Source: Roseburia rectibacter (lineage in GTDB: Bacteria; Bacillota; Clostridia; Lachnospirales; Lachnospiraceae). From it: DNA of 64,000 nucleotides. Where the stretch lies: NCBI RefSeq assembly GCF_014287515.2, contig NZ_CP092473.1:1205001-1269000 (forward strand), given 5' to 3'. The notes beneath the pieces are model-generated. The model had not been told where the DNA came from and ran no database searches. It saw only the letters and a program-made list of their open reading frames with translations. A program made the translations under genes and the position numbers. This document shows, one piece after another, positions 51,096 to 59,624 of the stretch (position 1 is its first letter; each line of letters begins with the position of its first letter).

Positions 51096-52400
51096 ATGGA
51101 ACAGTATACAACACAGATGGATGCAGCAAGAAAAGGCATTGTGACAAAAGAATTAGAGATCGTGGCAAAAAAGGAGCGTATGACAGTAGAGGAACTGATG
51201 CCGCTTGTAGCAGAGGGAAAAGTTGCAATCTGCGCAAACAAACATCACACATGTATTGATCCGGAGGGCGTGGGGTCCATGCTCCGCACAAAGATCAATG
51301 TCAATCTTGGTGTGTCAAGGGACTGCAAAGATTATGATGTGGAGATGGAGAAAGTTATGGCGGCAGTCAATATGGGCGCACATGCTATTATGGATTTATC
51401 CTCTCATGGAAATACAATTCCGTTCCGCAGAAAACTGACAGCAGAATGTCCGGCTATGATCGGTACAGTGCCGATCTATGATTCCGTTATCCATTATCAG
51501 AGAGATCTTGCGACACTGACTGCAAAAGATTTTATTGATGTGGTACGTCTGCATGCGGAGGACGGCGTGGATTTTGTGACACTGCACTGTGGAATCACAA
51601 GAAAGACGATCGAGCAGATCCGGAAACATAAACGTAAAATGAATATTGTTTCCCGCGGAGGTTCTCTTGTATTTGCGTGGATGTGTATGACTGGAGAAGA
51701 AAATCCGTTTTATGAATATTACGATGAGATCCTTGAGATCTGCCGTGAGCATGATGTGACCATTTCACTTGGAGATGCCTGCCGTCCCGGATGTCTTGCG
51801 GATGCATCTGATGTATGCCAGATTGAAGAACTGGTAAGACTTGGAGAACTGACAAAACGTGCATGGGAGAAAGATGTACAGGTTATGGTCGAAGGACCGG
51901 GTCATATGCCGATGGATCAGATCGCAGCCAATATGAAGATCCAGCAGACAATCTGTATGGGTGCACCTTTTTATGTGTTAGGACCACTTGTTACGGATAT
52001 TGCACCAGGATATGATCATATCACATCTGCGATCGGAGGGGCGATCGCAGCGCAGAACGGAGCAGCATTCTTATGTTATGTCACACCGGCAGAACACCTG
52101 GCACTGCCAAACGTGGAGGATGTAAAACAGGGGATCATTGCATCGAAGATCGCAGCACATGCAGCAGACATTGCAAAGGGTGTCCGTGGAGCAAGGGAGA
52201 TCGATGATAAGATGGCAGATGCAAGACGTGTATTAGACTGGGATGCACAGTGGGAATGTGCAATAGATCCGGAAACGGCTAAAGCAATCTGGAACAGCAG
52301 AAAACCGGAACACGAGGATACCTGTTCCATGTGTGGAAAATTCTGTGCAGTACGCAGCATGAATAAAGCACTTGCGGGAGAATATATTGATATTCTGTAA
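51096..52400 (+). CDS. thiC: Phosphomethylpyrimidine synthase
   Basis: 434 residues; ATG 51096 after GAAAAGGAGAAA. A short clostridial-type ThiC without the long N-terminal region of E. coli (about 630 residues). Motifs include [53 protein letters not shown] and [12 protein letters not shown]. The radical-SAM cluster near the C-terminus is C410-x2-C413-x3-C417, one residue shorter than the CX2CX4C of E. coli and Bacillus. It converts AIR to HMP-P for thiamin. Controlled by the TPP riboswitch upstream. Confidence 0.95.
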   Translation: MEQYTTQMDAARKGIVTKELEIVAKKERMTVEELMPLVAEGKVAICANKHHTCIDPEGVGSMLRTKINVNLGVSRDCKDYDVEMEKVMAAVNMGAHAIMDLSSHGNTIPFRRKLTAECPAMIGTVPIYDSVIHYQRDLATLTAKDFIDVVRLHAEDGVDFVTLHCGITRKTIEQIRKHKRKMNIVSRGGSLVFAWMCMTGEENPFYEYYDEILEICREHDVTISLGDACRPGCLADASDVCQIEELVRLGELTKRAWEKDVQVMVEGPGHMPMDQIAANMKIQQTICMGAPFYVLGPLVTDIAPGYDHITSAIGGAIAAQNGAAFLCYVTPAEHLALPNVEDVKQGIIASKIAAHAADIAKGVRGAREIDDKMADARRVLDWDAQWECAIDPETAKAIWNSRKPEHEDTCSMCGKFCAVRSMNKALAGEYIDIL

Positions 52401-52465
52401 AAAAGAGTAGAGGCATGATTCCGTCTTATGTTATAATAAATGTGTTTCGATCAGCCGGTGATCAG

Positions 52466-53647
52466 ATGAAAAGAATATATTTGGTTGACAGTGAGAATGT
52501 AGGAGATATATGGGTACCGTTACTGGTAGCATCACAGCCTGATGAGGAAGTGATCGTATTTTATACGCAGAAAAGTCCGCATATGAATTACGAAAATGTG
52601 AGGTTATTAAAGGAGACGGAGAAAGAAGCAGAGTTTATAAAATGTTTTGAGGGAAGCAATGCACTTGATTTCCAGCTTGTTACACAGCTTGGGTATATGT
52701 TGTGTGAGAATCAGGAAAACAGTTATGTGATCGTTTCAAATGATACCGGATTTGATGCAGCAGTCCGCTATTGGAAACAGCGTAATATGCCGGTACAGCG
52801 TATCAGCGGAAAAGAATTAAGCCGCAGATTACAGCAGAAGACAAAAACAGCAGAGTTATTGGAAAATTCCACAGAAGCTGCGACAGGGCGGACGGCAGAG
52901 TTTCTGAAACACGAGACAGAAGCTGCGACAGGGCAGACGGCAGAGTTTCTGAAACACGAGACAGAAGCTGCGACAGGGCAGACCGCAGAGTTTCTGAAAC
53001 ACGAGACAGAAGCTGCGACGGAGCAGACAGCTGAGTCTATGAAAAACGAAACGGTAACTGCGGAAGAACAGGTACAGACAGAAAAATATGCGGAATCAGA
53101 AGAAATGTCTGAACCAGAAGAGATTCAGATGGAAATGCCGGATGAAATTATGAGACCGGATGAAACAGCAGATGGGAATCAGCAGGATGAAGAATTGTCA
53201 GATGCAGATCCTGAGAAGAATATAATGGTGAAAACACCAGAGATTTCAAAGGAACAGGATGAGGTTATCCGCAGCCTGCTTACCTGCATCAGCAAAGATC
53301 GTCTTGCAGATTTTCACAATGCACTGGTATTGTTCTTTGGGGAAGAGATTGGAAAAGAACTTTACCAGGAAGCAAAGAACAGTTCTGCATATGCGATCTG
53401 CCGTGAGAATCAGAATGCGATCAGTGAGGAAGAGAAGTTTGATGTTTATTGTCAGACAGTATTTGCCTACAGTGATCCAAAACTGGACTGTCCGGAAGAT
53501 TTTTCCTCGTTTTTGTATAAGGCAAATGCGAAGAGAAAGAATCTCAATTCATTAAGAGCTGCATTGCAGGGACATTATGGCAAAGATAAGGGAATGAAAT
53601 ATTATTCTCTTTTTAAGTCACACATCAAGATTATGAATCGGATGTAA
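52466..53647 (+). CDS. PIN/NYN-like domain protein with a tandem-repeat linker
   Basis: 393 residues from ATG 52466; the frame extends back to 52415 with no ribosome site. Residues 1-130 are PIN-like: KRIYLVDSENVGD (D8, E10), DFQLVTQLGYMLCE and VIVSNDTGFDAAVRYW. These acids suggest a metal-dependent nuclease fold. Residues about 136-195 contain four 15-residue tandem repeats (TEAATGQTAEFLKHE). An acidic linker leads to a C-terminal domain of about 125 residues (PEISKEQDEVIRSLLTCISK to KYYSLFKSHIKIMN) common in Lachnospiraceae proteins with this PIN module, as I recall. Target RNA or DNA is unknown. Confidence 0.7.
   Translation: MKRIYLVDSENVGDIWVPLLVASQPDEEVIVFYTQKSPHMNYENVRLLKETEKEAEFIKCFEGSNALDFQLVTQLGYMLCENQENSYVIVSNDTGFDAAVRYWKQRNMPVQRISGKELSRRLQQKTKTAELLENSTEAATGRTAEFLKHETEAATGQTAEFLKHETEAATGQTAEFLKHETEAATEQTAESMKNETVTAEEQVQTEKYAESEEMSEPEEIQMEMPDEIMRPDETADGNQQDEELSDADPEKNIMVKTPEISKEQDEVIRSLLTCISKDRLADFHNALVLFFGEEIGKELYQEAKNSSAYAICRENQNAISEEEKFDVYCQTVFAYSDPKLDCPEDFSSFLYKANAKRKNLNSLRAALQGHYGKDKGMKYYSLFKSHIKIMNRM
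52871..53050 (+). repeat. Tandem 45-bp repeat, four copies, in the PIN gene
   Basis: Units start at 52871, 52916, 52961 and 53006, each beginning ACAGAAGCTGCGACAGGGC or close. Units 2 and 3 differ by about one base; units 1 and 4 diverge more. A multiple of three bases, so copy change keeps the frame. Confidence 0.95.
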
Positions 53648-53730
53648 AAAAGGAGAGGCTGATTGAAACAAAACGGGAAGAACATAACGGATGTGGTGAC
53701 AAAACACCATCTGGCCAGAAGACCCGAAGA

Positions 53731-53782
53731 ACACAATCCCGGTGAGACATGGAATGTTGATCTGGGATTGTGTAAATTTTTT
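53731..53782 (+). terminator. Terminator after the PIN gene
   Basis: ACACAATCCC (53731-53740) pairs with GGGATTGTGT (53764-53773), followed by AAATTTTTT. Confidence 0.8.
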
Positions 53783-53814
53783 GAAAAATTACAAAAATTT
53801 CCTGCATTTTATGC

Positions 53815-53843
53815 TTGACAAGCGTACAATCCTATTGTATAGT
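53815..53843 (+). promoter_or_regulatory. Sigma-A promoter of tRNA-Thr
   Basis: TTGACA (53815-53820), 17 bases, TATAGT (53838-53843). Confidence 0.85.
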
Positions 53844-53867
53844 AATACAGGTGTTGAAAAACACAAT

Positions 53868-53940
53868 GCTGCTGTGGCTCAGTCGGTAGAGCGTCGCATT
53901 GGTAGTGCGGAGGTCACGGGTCCGATTCCCGTCAGCAGCT
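53868..53940 (+). tRNA. tRNA-Thr (GGU)
   Basis: Acceptor GCTGCTG/CAGCAGC, D-arm GCTC/GAGC, anticodon stem TCGCA/TGCGG (last pair T-G) with loop TTGGTAG (anticodon GGT), T-stem ACGGG/CCCGT with TCCGATT, discriminator T. Followed directly by a T-run, so it is a single-gene transcript. Confidence 0.94.
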
Positions 53941-54014
53941 TTTTTTGTGCCCAAAAAGATCATAAACAGCAGATTGCATATTTTGAAGGAAGATTTTTTA
54001 TCACGGATAAAAGG

Positions 54015-54047
54015 AACAGAGCGGCAGACGGTCGCTCTGTTTTTTTA
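54015..54047. terminator. Terminator between tRNA-Thr and the small minus-strand gene
   Basis: AACAGAGCG pairs with CGCTCTGTT around GCAGACGGT, followed by seven T on the plus strand. It probably serves both directions. Confidence 0.8.
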
Positions 54048-54062
54048 ATAAAAATACAAAAT

Positions 54063-54206
54063 TTAGTTCTTTTTGATCTGTTTATCTGTATTACCGGCAA
54101 TAAAATGATCAATGAGAAGATTGATCGTATGCTGCTGTGTTTCAATGATTTTTCGGAAAGTTTCATTCTCTTTTGTCAGACGGTTGATTTCAGATTCACT
54201 ATTCAT
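54063..54206 (-). CDS. Small coiled-coil protein, 47 residues
   Basis: Too short for usual ORF cut-offs. Minus-strand ATG at 54206, with AAGGAAG 6-7 bases upstream; stop TAA at 54063-54065. Sequence MNSESEINRLTKENETFRKI continues helical to IKKN. It has the heptad pattern of a short coiled coil and no membrane segment. A promoter fits upstream (TTGACA, 17 bases, TAACAT at 54289-54261 on the minus strand) and a terminator downstream. Function unknown. Confidence 0.65.
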   Translation of the reverse strand: MNSESEINRLTKENETFRKIIETQQHTINLLIDHFIAGNTDKQIKKN

Positions 54207-54260
54207 TTTCATCTTCCTTTTTGCGCCACTCAAATCGATACAGGTATTGTATATATTTTC

Positions 54261-54289
54261 ATGTTAAAAAAAATTATTTGAAATGTCAA
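54261..54289 (-). promoter_or_regulatory. Sigma-A promoter of the small minus-strand gene
   Basis: Minus strand TTGACA (54289-54284), 17 bases, TAACAT (54266-54261), about 55 bases before the start codon. The region 54290-54448 shows nothing else that I recognise. Confidence 0.55.
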
Positions 54290-54448
54290 GACAATAAAGA
54301 CGTCTGTGGGAAAGATTATTGCTTTATTAACATAAAGCGTCAAAATAACTATTTTATTCGACAGAACATGCAAAAAATAAAGGCTGGGAAATAGTGTTGC
54401 AATACTGGAAACTTATGAATTTATGAATTTTTTACGAATAGATGTTAT

Positions 54449-54476
54449 TTGCTGGAGGAATGTGCTAAAATATCAT
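54449..54476 (+). promoter_or_regulatory. Weak sigma-A promoter for the LTA-synthase-like gene
   Basis: TTGCTG (54449-54454), 16 bases, TATCAT (54471-54476), 48 bases before the start codon. Match is moderate. Confidence 0.4.
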
Positions 54477-54524
54477 TCGGCTAATTATCTAAAGGGAAGA
54501 TACACCCTTGAAATGAGGTTTGAC

Positions 54525-56453
54525 ATGAATGCTAGCAGAAAAAGAAAAAATACGAAACCAAAAGGTTTCTGGGAAAAATTAAAAGAGCAGAGAAATGAGA
54601 AAATAGCAGCCAGGAACAAAAAGTCGGATAAGAAGAATGATATTTTAAAAAAGGCAGGAAGCAGTATCATATCGTTGCTGCTTGTCATATTGCCGCCTGC
54701 GGCATGTTTTTATCTTATGGAGTGTTATTCACACAATCCGTTTATGGTCGTGCGTCCGTGGGCTCAGTTTTTTAATATTGTACTGTTTTTACTGGTAACG
54801 ATTGTACTGTTTTTGCTGACAGGAAAATTAAAGACAGCACACCGGATCGTTTATGGTGTGGCGATGATCTATGGTATTGCAAACAGTTATGTAGTGCGTT
54901 TCCGTACAAATCCGATCGTGCCGTGGGATATTTTTTCATGGAAAACGGCGGCGAGTGTGGCGGATAATTATAATTTTATGCCGGATACGCGTATGGTCGT
55001 GGTAACACTGGTGTTTCTTGTGGCAATCGCATTATTTCATTTTATAAAGGTAAAAGTAACACGTTTTGTATTCTGGAAACGGCTTATTCCGGCAGCACTT
55101 GTGGCTGTGGTGCTTTCACTGTTTGCGGGAACCTTACAGCAGGAGAGCTTTCAGAACAGCCACAGACTTTATAATAAGCTGTTTACACCGGTCTACATGA
55201 CAGATGTGGATGGAATGGCAGTCACATTTGTGATGAATCTTGCATATATGTCGATCGATAAACCGGAGCATTACAGTGACTCGGAGGCACAGGCAGTGCT
55301 TGATTCCTACGGAGCAGGAGGTGCAATGTCGGAGGATACTGATCCGGCAGCAAAAGATGATACACAAAAGGATGAAGAACTTCCAAATATCATTGTGATG
55401 ATGAATGAGTCGTTTTCGGATCTGTCGGTTCTGGGTGATTTTGAGACAAATGAGGATTACATGCCGTTTATTCACAGCTTGGAACAGGGAGCAGAAAATA
55501 CGGTTACCGGAATGTTAAACGTATCTGTATGTGGCGGAAATACGGCAAATACCGAGTTTGAATTTCTGACCGGCAATACCATGGCATTTCTTCCACAGGG
55601 AAGTATTCCGTACCAGCAGTATATCAATGGGGATTTAAAGGCACTTCCGGATTATCTGAAAACATTAGGATATCAGACGATTGCAACACATCCATACAAT
55701 GCAGGCGGATGGGAACGTGATACGGTTTATCCGATGTTAGGTTTTAACGAAAGTGTATTTAAAGATGAGTATGTGAATCCACAGTATGTGAGACAGTATA
55801 TCAGTGATGAGAGCTGTGTGGATAAGATTATCGAATTTTATGAAAATAAAGAAACAGATAAACCATTGTTTGTTTTTAATGTGACAATGCAGAATCACGG
55901 TGGATATCAGGATCAGTATGGCAATTTTACCCCGGATATCTCAGTGAAAGATTCCACTAATTTTTCGCTGCAGCAGTATTTATCGCTGGTAAAACTTTCT
56001 GATTCAGCGTTGGAGTCTTTAATCTCTTATTTTAAAGATGCAGATGAAAAAACAGTGATCGTTTTCTTCGGGGATCACCAGCCGAGTGATGCCGTTGCAT
56101 CTACGGTTCTTGCAAAAAATGGAATGTCCTGGAATCACCTGACAGAGGAACAGCAGAAACTGCGTTATCAGGTTCCTTATGTGGTATGGGCAAATTATGA
56201 TATTGATGAGGAAACGGGTGCAGATACGAGTGCAAATTATCTTGCAGCAGAAGTGTTAGAGCGTGCAGGTGTTCCACTGGACGAATACCGTTCCTATCTG
56301 ATGCATTTAAAGACAGAATATCCGGTCATTTCTGCCGTGCGTACGGTAAAAGCAGATGGCAGTGAAGTGCGGGCTTCCGATGAAAAAGATGAGATGGATA
56401 TTTACCGGAAACTGCAGTATTATGAGTTGTTTGATCATGGAACTGTCAATTAG
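54525..56453 (+). CDS. LTA synthase family phosphoglycerol transferase (sulfatase fold)
   Basis: 642 residues from ATG 54525 with GAGGTT upstream (the ATG at 54513 is also possible). Basic N-terminus, about five membrane segments to residue 215, then an extracellular sulfatase-like domain: NESFSD with the metal acid, GGNTANTEFEFLTGN (Thr340 in the nucleophile position), HPYNAGGWERD, MQNHGGYQ and FFGDHQPSD. The LTA synthase family polymerises or transfers glycerol phosphate to envelope glycolipids. Whether it makes true lipoteichoic acid is not evident. The YfhO gene follows. Confidence 0.85.
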   Translation: MNASRKRKNTKPKGFWEKLKEQRNEKIAARNKKSDKKNDILKKAGSSIISLLLVILPPAACFYLMECYSHNPFMVVRPWAQFFNIVLFLLVTIVLFLLTGKLKTAHRIVYGVAMIYGIANSYVVRFRTNPIVPWDIFSWKTAASVADNYNFMPDTRMVVVTLVFLVAIALFHFIKVKVTRFVFWKRLIPAALVAVVLSLFAGTLQQESFQNSHRLYNKLFTPVYMTDVDGMAVTFVMNLAYMSIDKPEHYSDSEAQAVLDSYGAGGAMSEDTDPAAKDDTQKDEELPNIIVMMNESFSDLSVLGDFETNEDYMPFIHSLEQGAENTVTGMLNVSVCGGNTANTEFEFLTGNTMAFLPQGSIPYQQYINGDLKALPDYLKTLGYQTIATHPYNAGGWERDTVYPMLGFNESVFKDEYVNPQYVRQYISDESCVDKIIEFYENKETDKPLFVFNVTMQNHGGYQDQYGNFTPDISVKDSTNFSLQQYLSLVKLSDSALESLISYFKDADEKTVIVFFGDHQPSDAVASTVLAKNGMSWNHLTEEQQKLRYQVPYVVWANYDIDEETGADTSANYLAAEVLERAGVPLDEYRSYLMHLKTEYPVISAVRTVKADGSEVRASDEKDEMDIYRKLQYYELFDHGTVN

Positions 56454-56479
56454 AAAATGATAAAAAGAGAGGTTTTGTT

Positions 56480-59032
56480 TTGAAAAGAGAAAAGAAACTA
56501 CAAAATCAATTGTGGGAAGAAAGAATGCCGCTTCTTGCTTCATTCTTTCTGCCATTTTTTATTCTGGTTGTGATATGTATCCTTCATGATGTTTATCCGT
56601 TTGGAGAGCAGTGTATTTTACACATTGATATGTACCATCAGTACTGTCCTTTTTTCACGGAGCTGATGGATAAGATCAAACATGGCGGCAGTCTGTTTTA
56701 CTCATGGAATGTCGGACTGGGGGCAGATTTCATCTCTCTGTATGCCTATTATCTGGCAAGCCCCCTGAACTGGCTGCTGCTGTTATGTCCGCAAAATCAT
56801 GTGATCGAATTTATGACCTTGCTTGTGATCTTGAAAATTTCATTTGCGGGACTGTTTTTTGGTTATTATTTAAAAGAGCACTTTGAAAAAAATCATATTG
56901 CGGTCAGTATTTTTGCGACAGCCTATGCATTGTGCGGATTCTCCGCAGCCTATGCATGGGATATCATGTGGTTAGACTGTATGATGTTAGCGCCGCTTGT
57001 TGTTCTTGGACTCGAAAAACTGATCAAAGAGAAAAAGGTACTGCTTTATTATATCTCGCTGTCTTTATGCATTATCAGTAATTATTACATTGCGATCATG
57101 GTATGCATTTTTCAGGTGATCTGGTTTTTGATCACATGGCTTGAAAATAAGGAAACAGGGATCGGGGCCTGGATTCGTTTTGCAGTTTATTCTCTTCTGG
57201 CAGGTGGAACGGGTGCAGTTCTGATCATTCCTGAGGCGATCACACTTGGTGCGAGTGGGTCACAGAATATTTCGTTCCCGGATACGATGGAATGGTATTT
57301 TAACATCATTGCGGAGCTGGGAAGACATTCTGTGATGGCAGAGCCCTATACAGGAAAAGACCACTGGCCAAATATTTACTGTGGAGTATTTGTTATTCTT
57401 TTGTTTGTACTATATTTGCTTAATCGTGAAATATCCTGGAAAAAGAAGCTGGCGCGTGGAATTCTGGCAGTATTTTTTGTTCTCAGTTTTTCAAATAATA
57501 TACTTGATTTCATCTGGCATGGTATGCATTTTCCTGATTCCCTGCCGGGAAGACAGACTTTTTTATACGCATTTTTATTGCTTGCGGTTGCATATGAGGC
57601 ATTTTTACATTTTAAAGGGACGCGGTTTTTAGATGTGATCGCAGCGGGAGTGGCATCAGTTGGTCTGATGGCAGTTTCCTGTCATTTTTCCGATGGGACG
57701 ATCTTAGGAGAGAGCGCGGCAACGGCAACTTATGTATTTCTGGGCAGCTATATTGTGGTGCTGCTGATCTATTTTTATGCGGAGGAATGTATCCGGGAAG
57801 ATGAGGTAAAAAAGATCGGAAGGATCAAAAGGGCAACCAGGGAAGAACTGAAGAAGATCATGCTTGTCTGTGGCTGCGTAGCGATGCTGTTAGAATTATT
57901 CTTTAATTACAATGTGACCGGACTTGAGACAACAAGCAGGACTGCTTATGTAAAGGCGGTGGATGATTATCATGTGGTACTTGCAGAGGCAAAAGATCAG
58001 GCACAGAAGGAAGGCGTATTATTTTACCGGACAGAGGAATTAGAGCGTAAAACGAAAAATGATGCCGCATTGTATGGATATCGTTCTGCAACACAGTTTT
58101 CGTCACTGATGAATTTAGATGTCAGTCATTTTTATCAGGCAGTCGGAATGGAGGGCGGTAAGAATTTTTACTGCGTGAATGGGGCAACACCGCTTTTATC
58201 TGCGATGTTATCCCTGCGCTATGTGATCGCAGATAATGCGCTTGAGGCAAATCCGATCCGTTCTTTTGTGGCAGGAAGCGGAAACACTTATCTCTATGAA
58301 AATAAATACGTGCTCCCGCTTGGCTTTATGATGGATGAGAATGTGATCGAAGCGTGGGATTATTCTGATTTAGACGAGATCACAGCGCAGAATAAACTTG
58401 CAGAACTTCTCGGTGCAGATGAGACGATGCTGACAGAGATCCCATCGGAATCAGTGGTCGGAGAATCAACGATTGATGTGCAGGAAGATGCATATATTTT
58501 TGCTACCTATGATTCGACGACCGTGGACAGCCTGACAGAAGAGATCAGTGACGGCAGGACAAAATCTTTCACGAAAGTTTCGCATGGTTATACGCTTGAT
58601 CTTGGATACTGCACGGCAGGTACGGAAGTAAAGATCAAAAACAGCAGCGAGGAGAGGGTGAACATTACTGCATATGCCTTAAATCTCGATGCAGTAGATA
58701 CTGCTTATCAGACATTAAATGAGCAGACGATGGAGATGACGTCATTTTCCGATACGAAGATCACCGGAACGATCGATGTGAAAAAAGAAGGACGGCTGAT
58801 CTTTTCAGTGGCGGATGATGCAGGATGGAAATTGTATGTTGATGGAGAAGAAACCAAGCCGGAAGTTTTTGGAGAGGCATTTATCAGTACTTATCTTGAA
58901 AAAGGAACACACACGATCGAACTGCGTTACCGGACACCTGGATTTATGGTGGGAGCCGGGATCTCATTTGTCTGTGTTATGATCGTTATCCTGACCGCAT
59001 GCCTGACCGCACGGATAAAAAGGCACCATTGA
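56480..59032 (+). CDS. YfhO-family membrane protein
   Basis: 850 residues from TTG 56480, 8 bases after AGAGAGG; the next in-frame ATG (56525) has no ribosome site. About 12 membrane segments in the first 530 residues, with QCILHIDMYHQYCPFF and YSWNVGLGADFISLYAYYL as in the YfhO family of polytopic GT-C-like proteins. YfhO of Bacillus is implicated in glycosylating teichoic acid. The C-terminal 280 residues are extracellular, with a last membrane helix near 825-845 (VGAGISFVCVMIVILTACL). It is 27 bases after the LTA-synthase-like gene, so they may act on the same polymer. Confidence 0.83.
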   Translation: MKREKKLQNQLWEERMPLLASFFLPFFILVVICILHDVYPFGEQCILHIDMYHQYCPFFTELMDKIKHGGSLFYSWNVGLGADFISLYAYYLASPLNWLLLLCPQNHVIEFMTLLVILKISFAGLFFGYYLKEHFEKNHIAVSIFATAYALCGFSAAYAWDIMWLDCMMLAPLVVLGLEKLIKEKKVLLYYISLSLCIISNYYIAIMVCIFQVIWFLITWLENKETGIGAWIRFAVYSLLAGGTGAVLIIPEAITLGASGSQNISFPDTMEWYFNIIAELGRHSVMAEPYTGKDHWPNIYCGVFVILLFVLYLLNREISWKKKLARGILAVFFVLSFSNNILDFIWHGMHFPDSLPGRQTFLYAFLLLAVAYEAFLHFKGTRFLDVIAAGVASVGLMAVSCHFSDGTILGESAATATYVFLGSYIVVLLIYFYAEECIREDEVKKIGRIKRATREELKKIMLVCGCVAMLLELFFNYNVTGLETTSRTAYVKAVDDYHVVLAEAKDQAQKEGVLFYRTEELERKTKNDAALYGYRSATQFSSLMNLDVSHFYQAVGMEGGKNFYCVNGATPLLSAMLSLRYVIADNALEANPIRSFVAGSGNTYLYENKYVLPLGFMMDENVIEAWDYSDLDEITAQNKLAELLGADETMLTEIPSESVVGESTIDVQEDAYIFATYDSTTVDSLTEEISDGRTKSFTKVSHGYTLDLGYCTAGTEVKIKNSSEERVNITAYALNLDAVDTAYQTLNEQTMEMTSFSDTKITGTIDVKKEGRLIFSVADDAGWKLYVDGEETKPEVFGEAFISTYLEKGTHTIELRYRTPGFMVGAGISFVCVMIVILTACLTARIKRHH

Positions 59033-59093
59033 AATTAAAGCGGTTCTGTGAGATACTATAGCTTGGAGGAGTTTGAGAAAGGTAGTGATTTAT

Positions 59094-59558
59094 ATGAGTA
59101 AAAAAGAGATAGAAATTTATAATGAAAATGCCGATGATATCAAAATCCGCCCATATGAGCATCATGCAAAATATTATGAGACGGATCAGATGGGGATCAT
59201 CCATCATTCAAATTACATCAAATGGATGGAAGAGGCGAGGATGGATCTCATGGATCAGATCGGACTCAGTTACAAACAGATGGAGGAGATGGAGATCATA
59301 AGTCCTGTGCTCTCCGTATCCTGTGAGTATCACAGCATGGTACATTTTGATGATACCGTCGTAATCGAGACAAAGATCACCCGTTATAATGGTATCAAGA
59401 TGGATGTGGAATACCGGATGACAGACAAAGAGACCGGAGAACTGCGGACAACCGGAAAGAGTTCCCACTGCTTTTTGAACCGTTCCGGAAGACCGATCTC
59501 ATTAAAACGATCTTATCCGGAGATCGATACGAAGTTTTTTGAGTATACGGATGCGTGA
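59094..59558 (+). CDS. Acyl-CoA thioesterase, YbgC/4HBT (hotdog) family
   Basis: 154 residues from ATG 59094 (AAAGGTAG upstream; TTG 59073 is possible but too near GGAGGA). Hotdog signature: YYETDQMGIIHHSNYIKWME with the catalytic Asp and following His, MVHFDDTVVIETKITRYNGI and CFLNRSGRPISLKR. Hydrolyses acyl-CoA or acyl-ACP thioesters; substrate unknown. It stands alone between envelope genes and the M24 peptidase. Confidence 0.88.
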   Translation: MSKKEIEIYNENADDIKIRPYEHHAKYYETDQMGIIHHSNYIKWMEEARMDLMDQIGLSYKQMEEMEIISPVLSVSCEYHSMVHFDDTVVIETKITRYNGIKMDVEYRMTDKETGELRTTGKSSHCFLNRSGRPISLKRSYPEIDTKFFEYTDA

Positions 59559-59624
59559 TGAAAGAAACAGCCATCATGTAATATACAGATTTTGGAAAAT
59601 ATATAAGAAAGAGGAAAGTAAGAA

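Noticed and set aside
53663..53818. 51-codon frame from TTG 53663 after AGGAGAG
   Set aside because: It runs through the terminator hairpin and into the tRNA-Thr promoter; no homology noticed, so probably spurious.
53742..54281. 179-codon plus-strand frame
   Set aside because: It covers the tRNA-Thr gene and the antisense of the small minus-strand gene.
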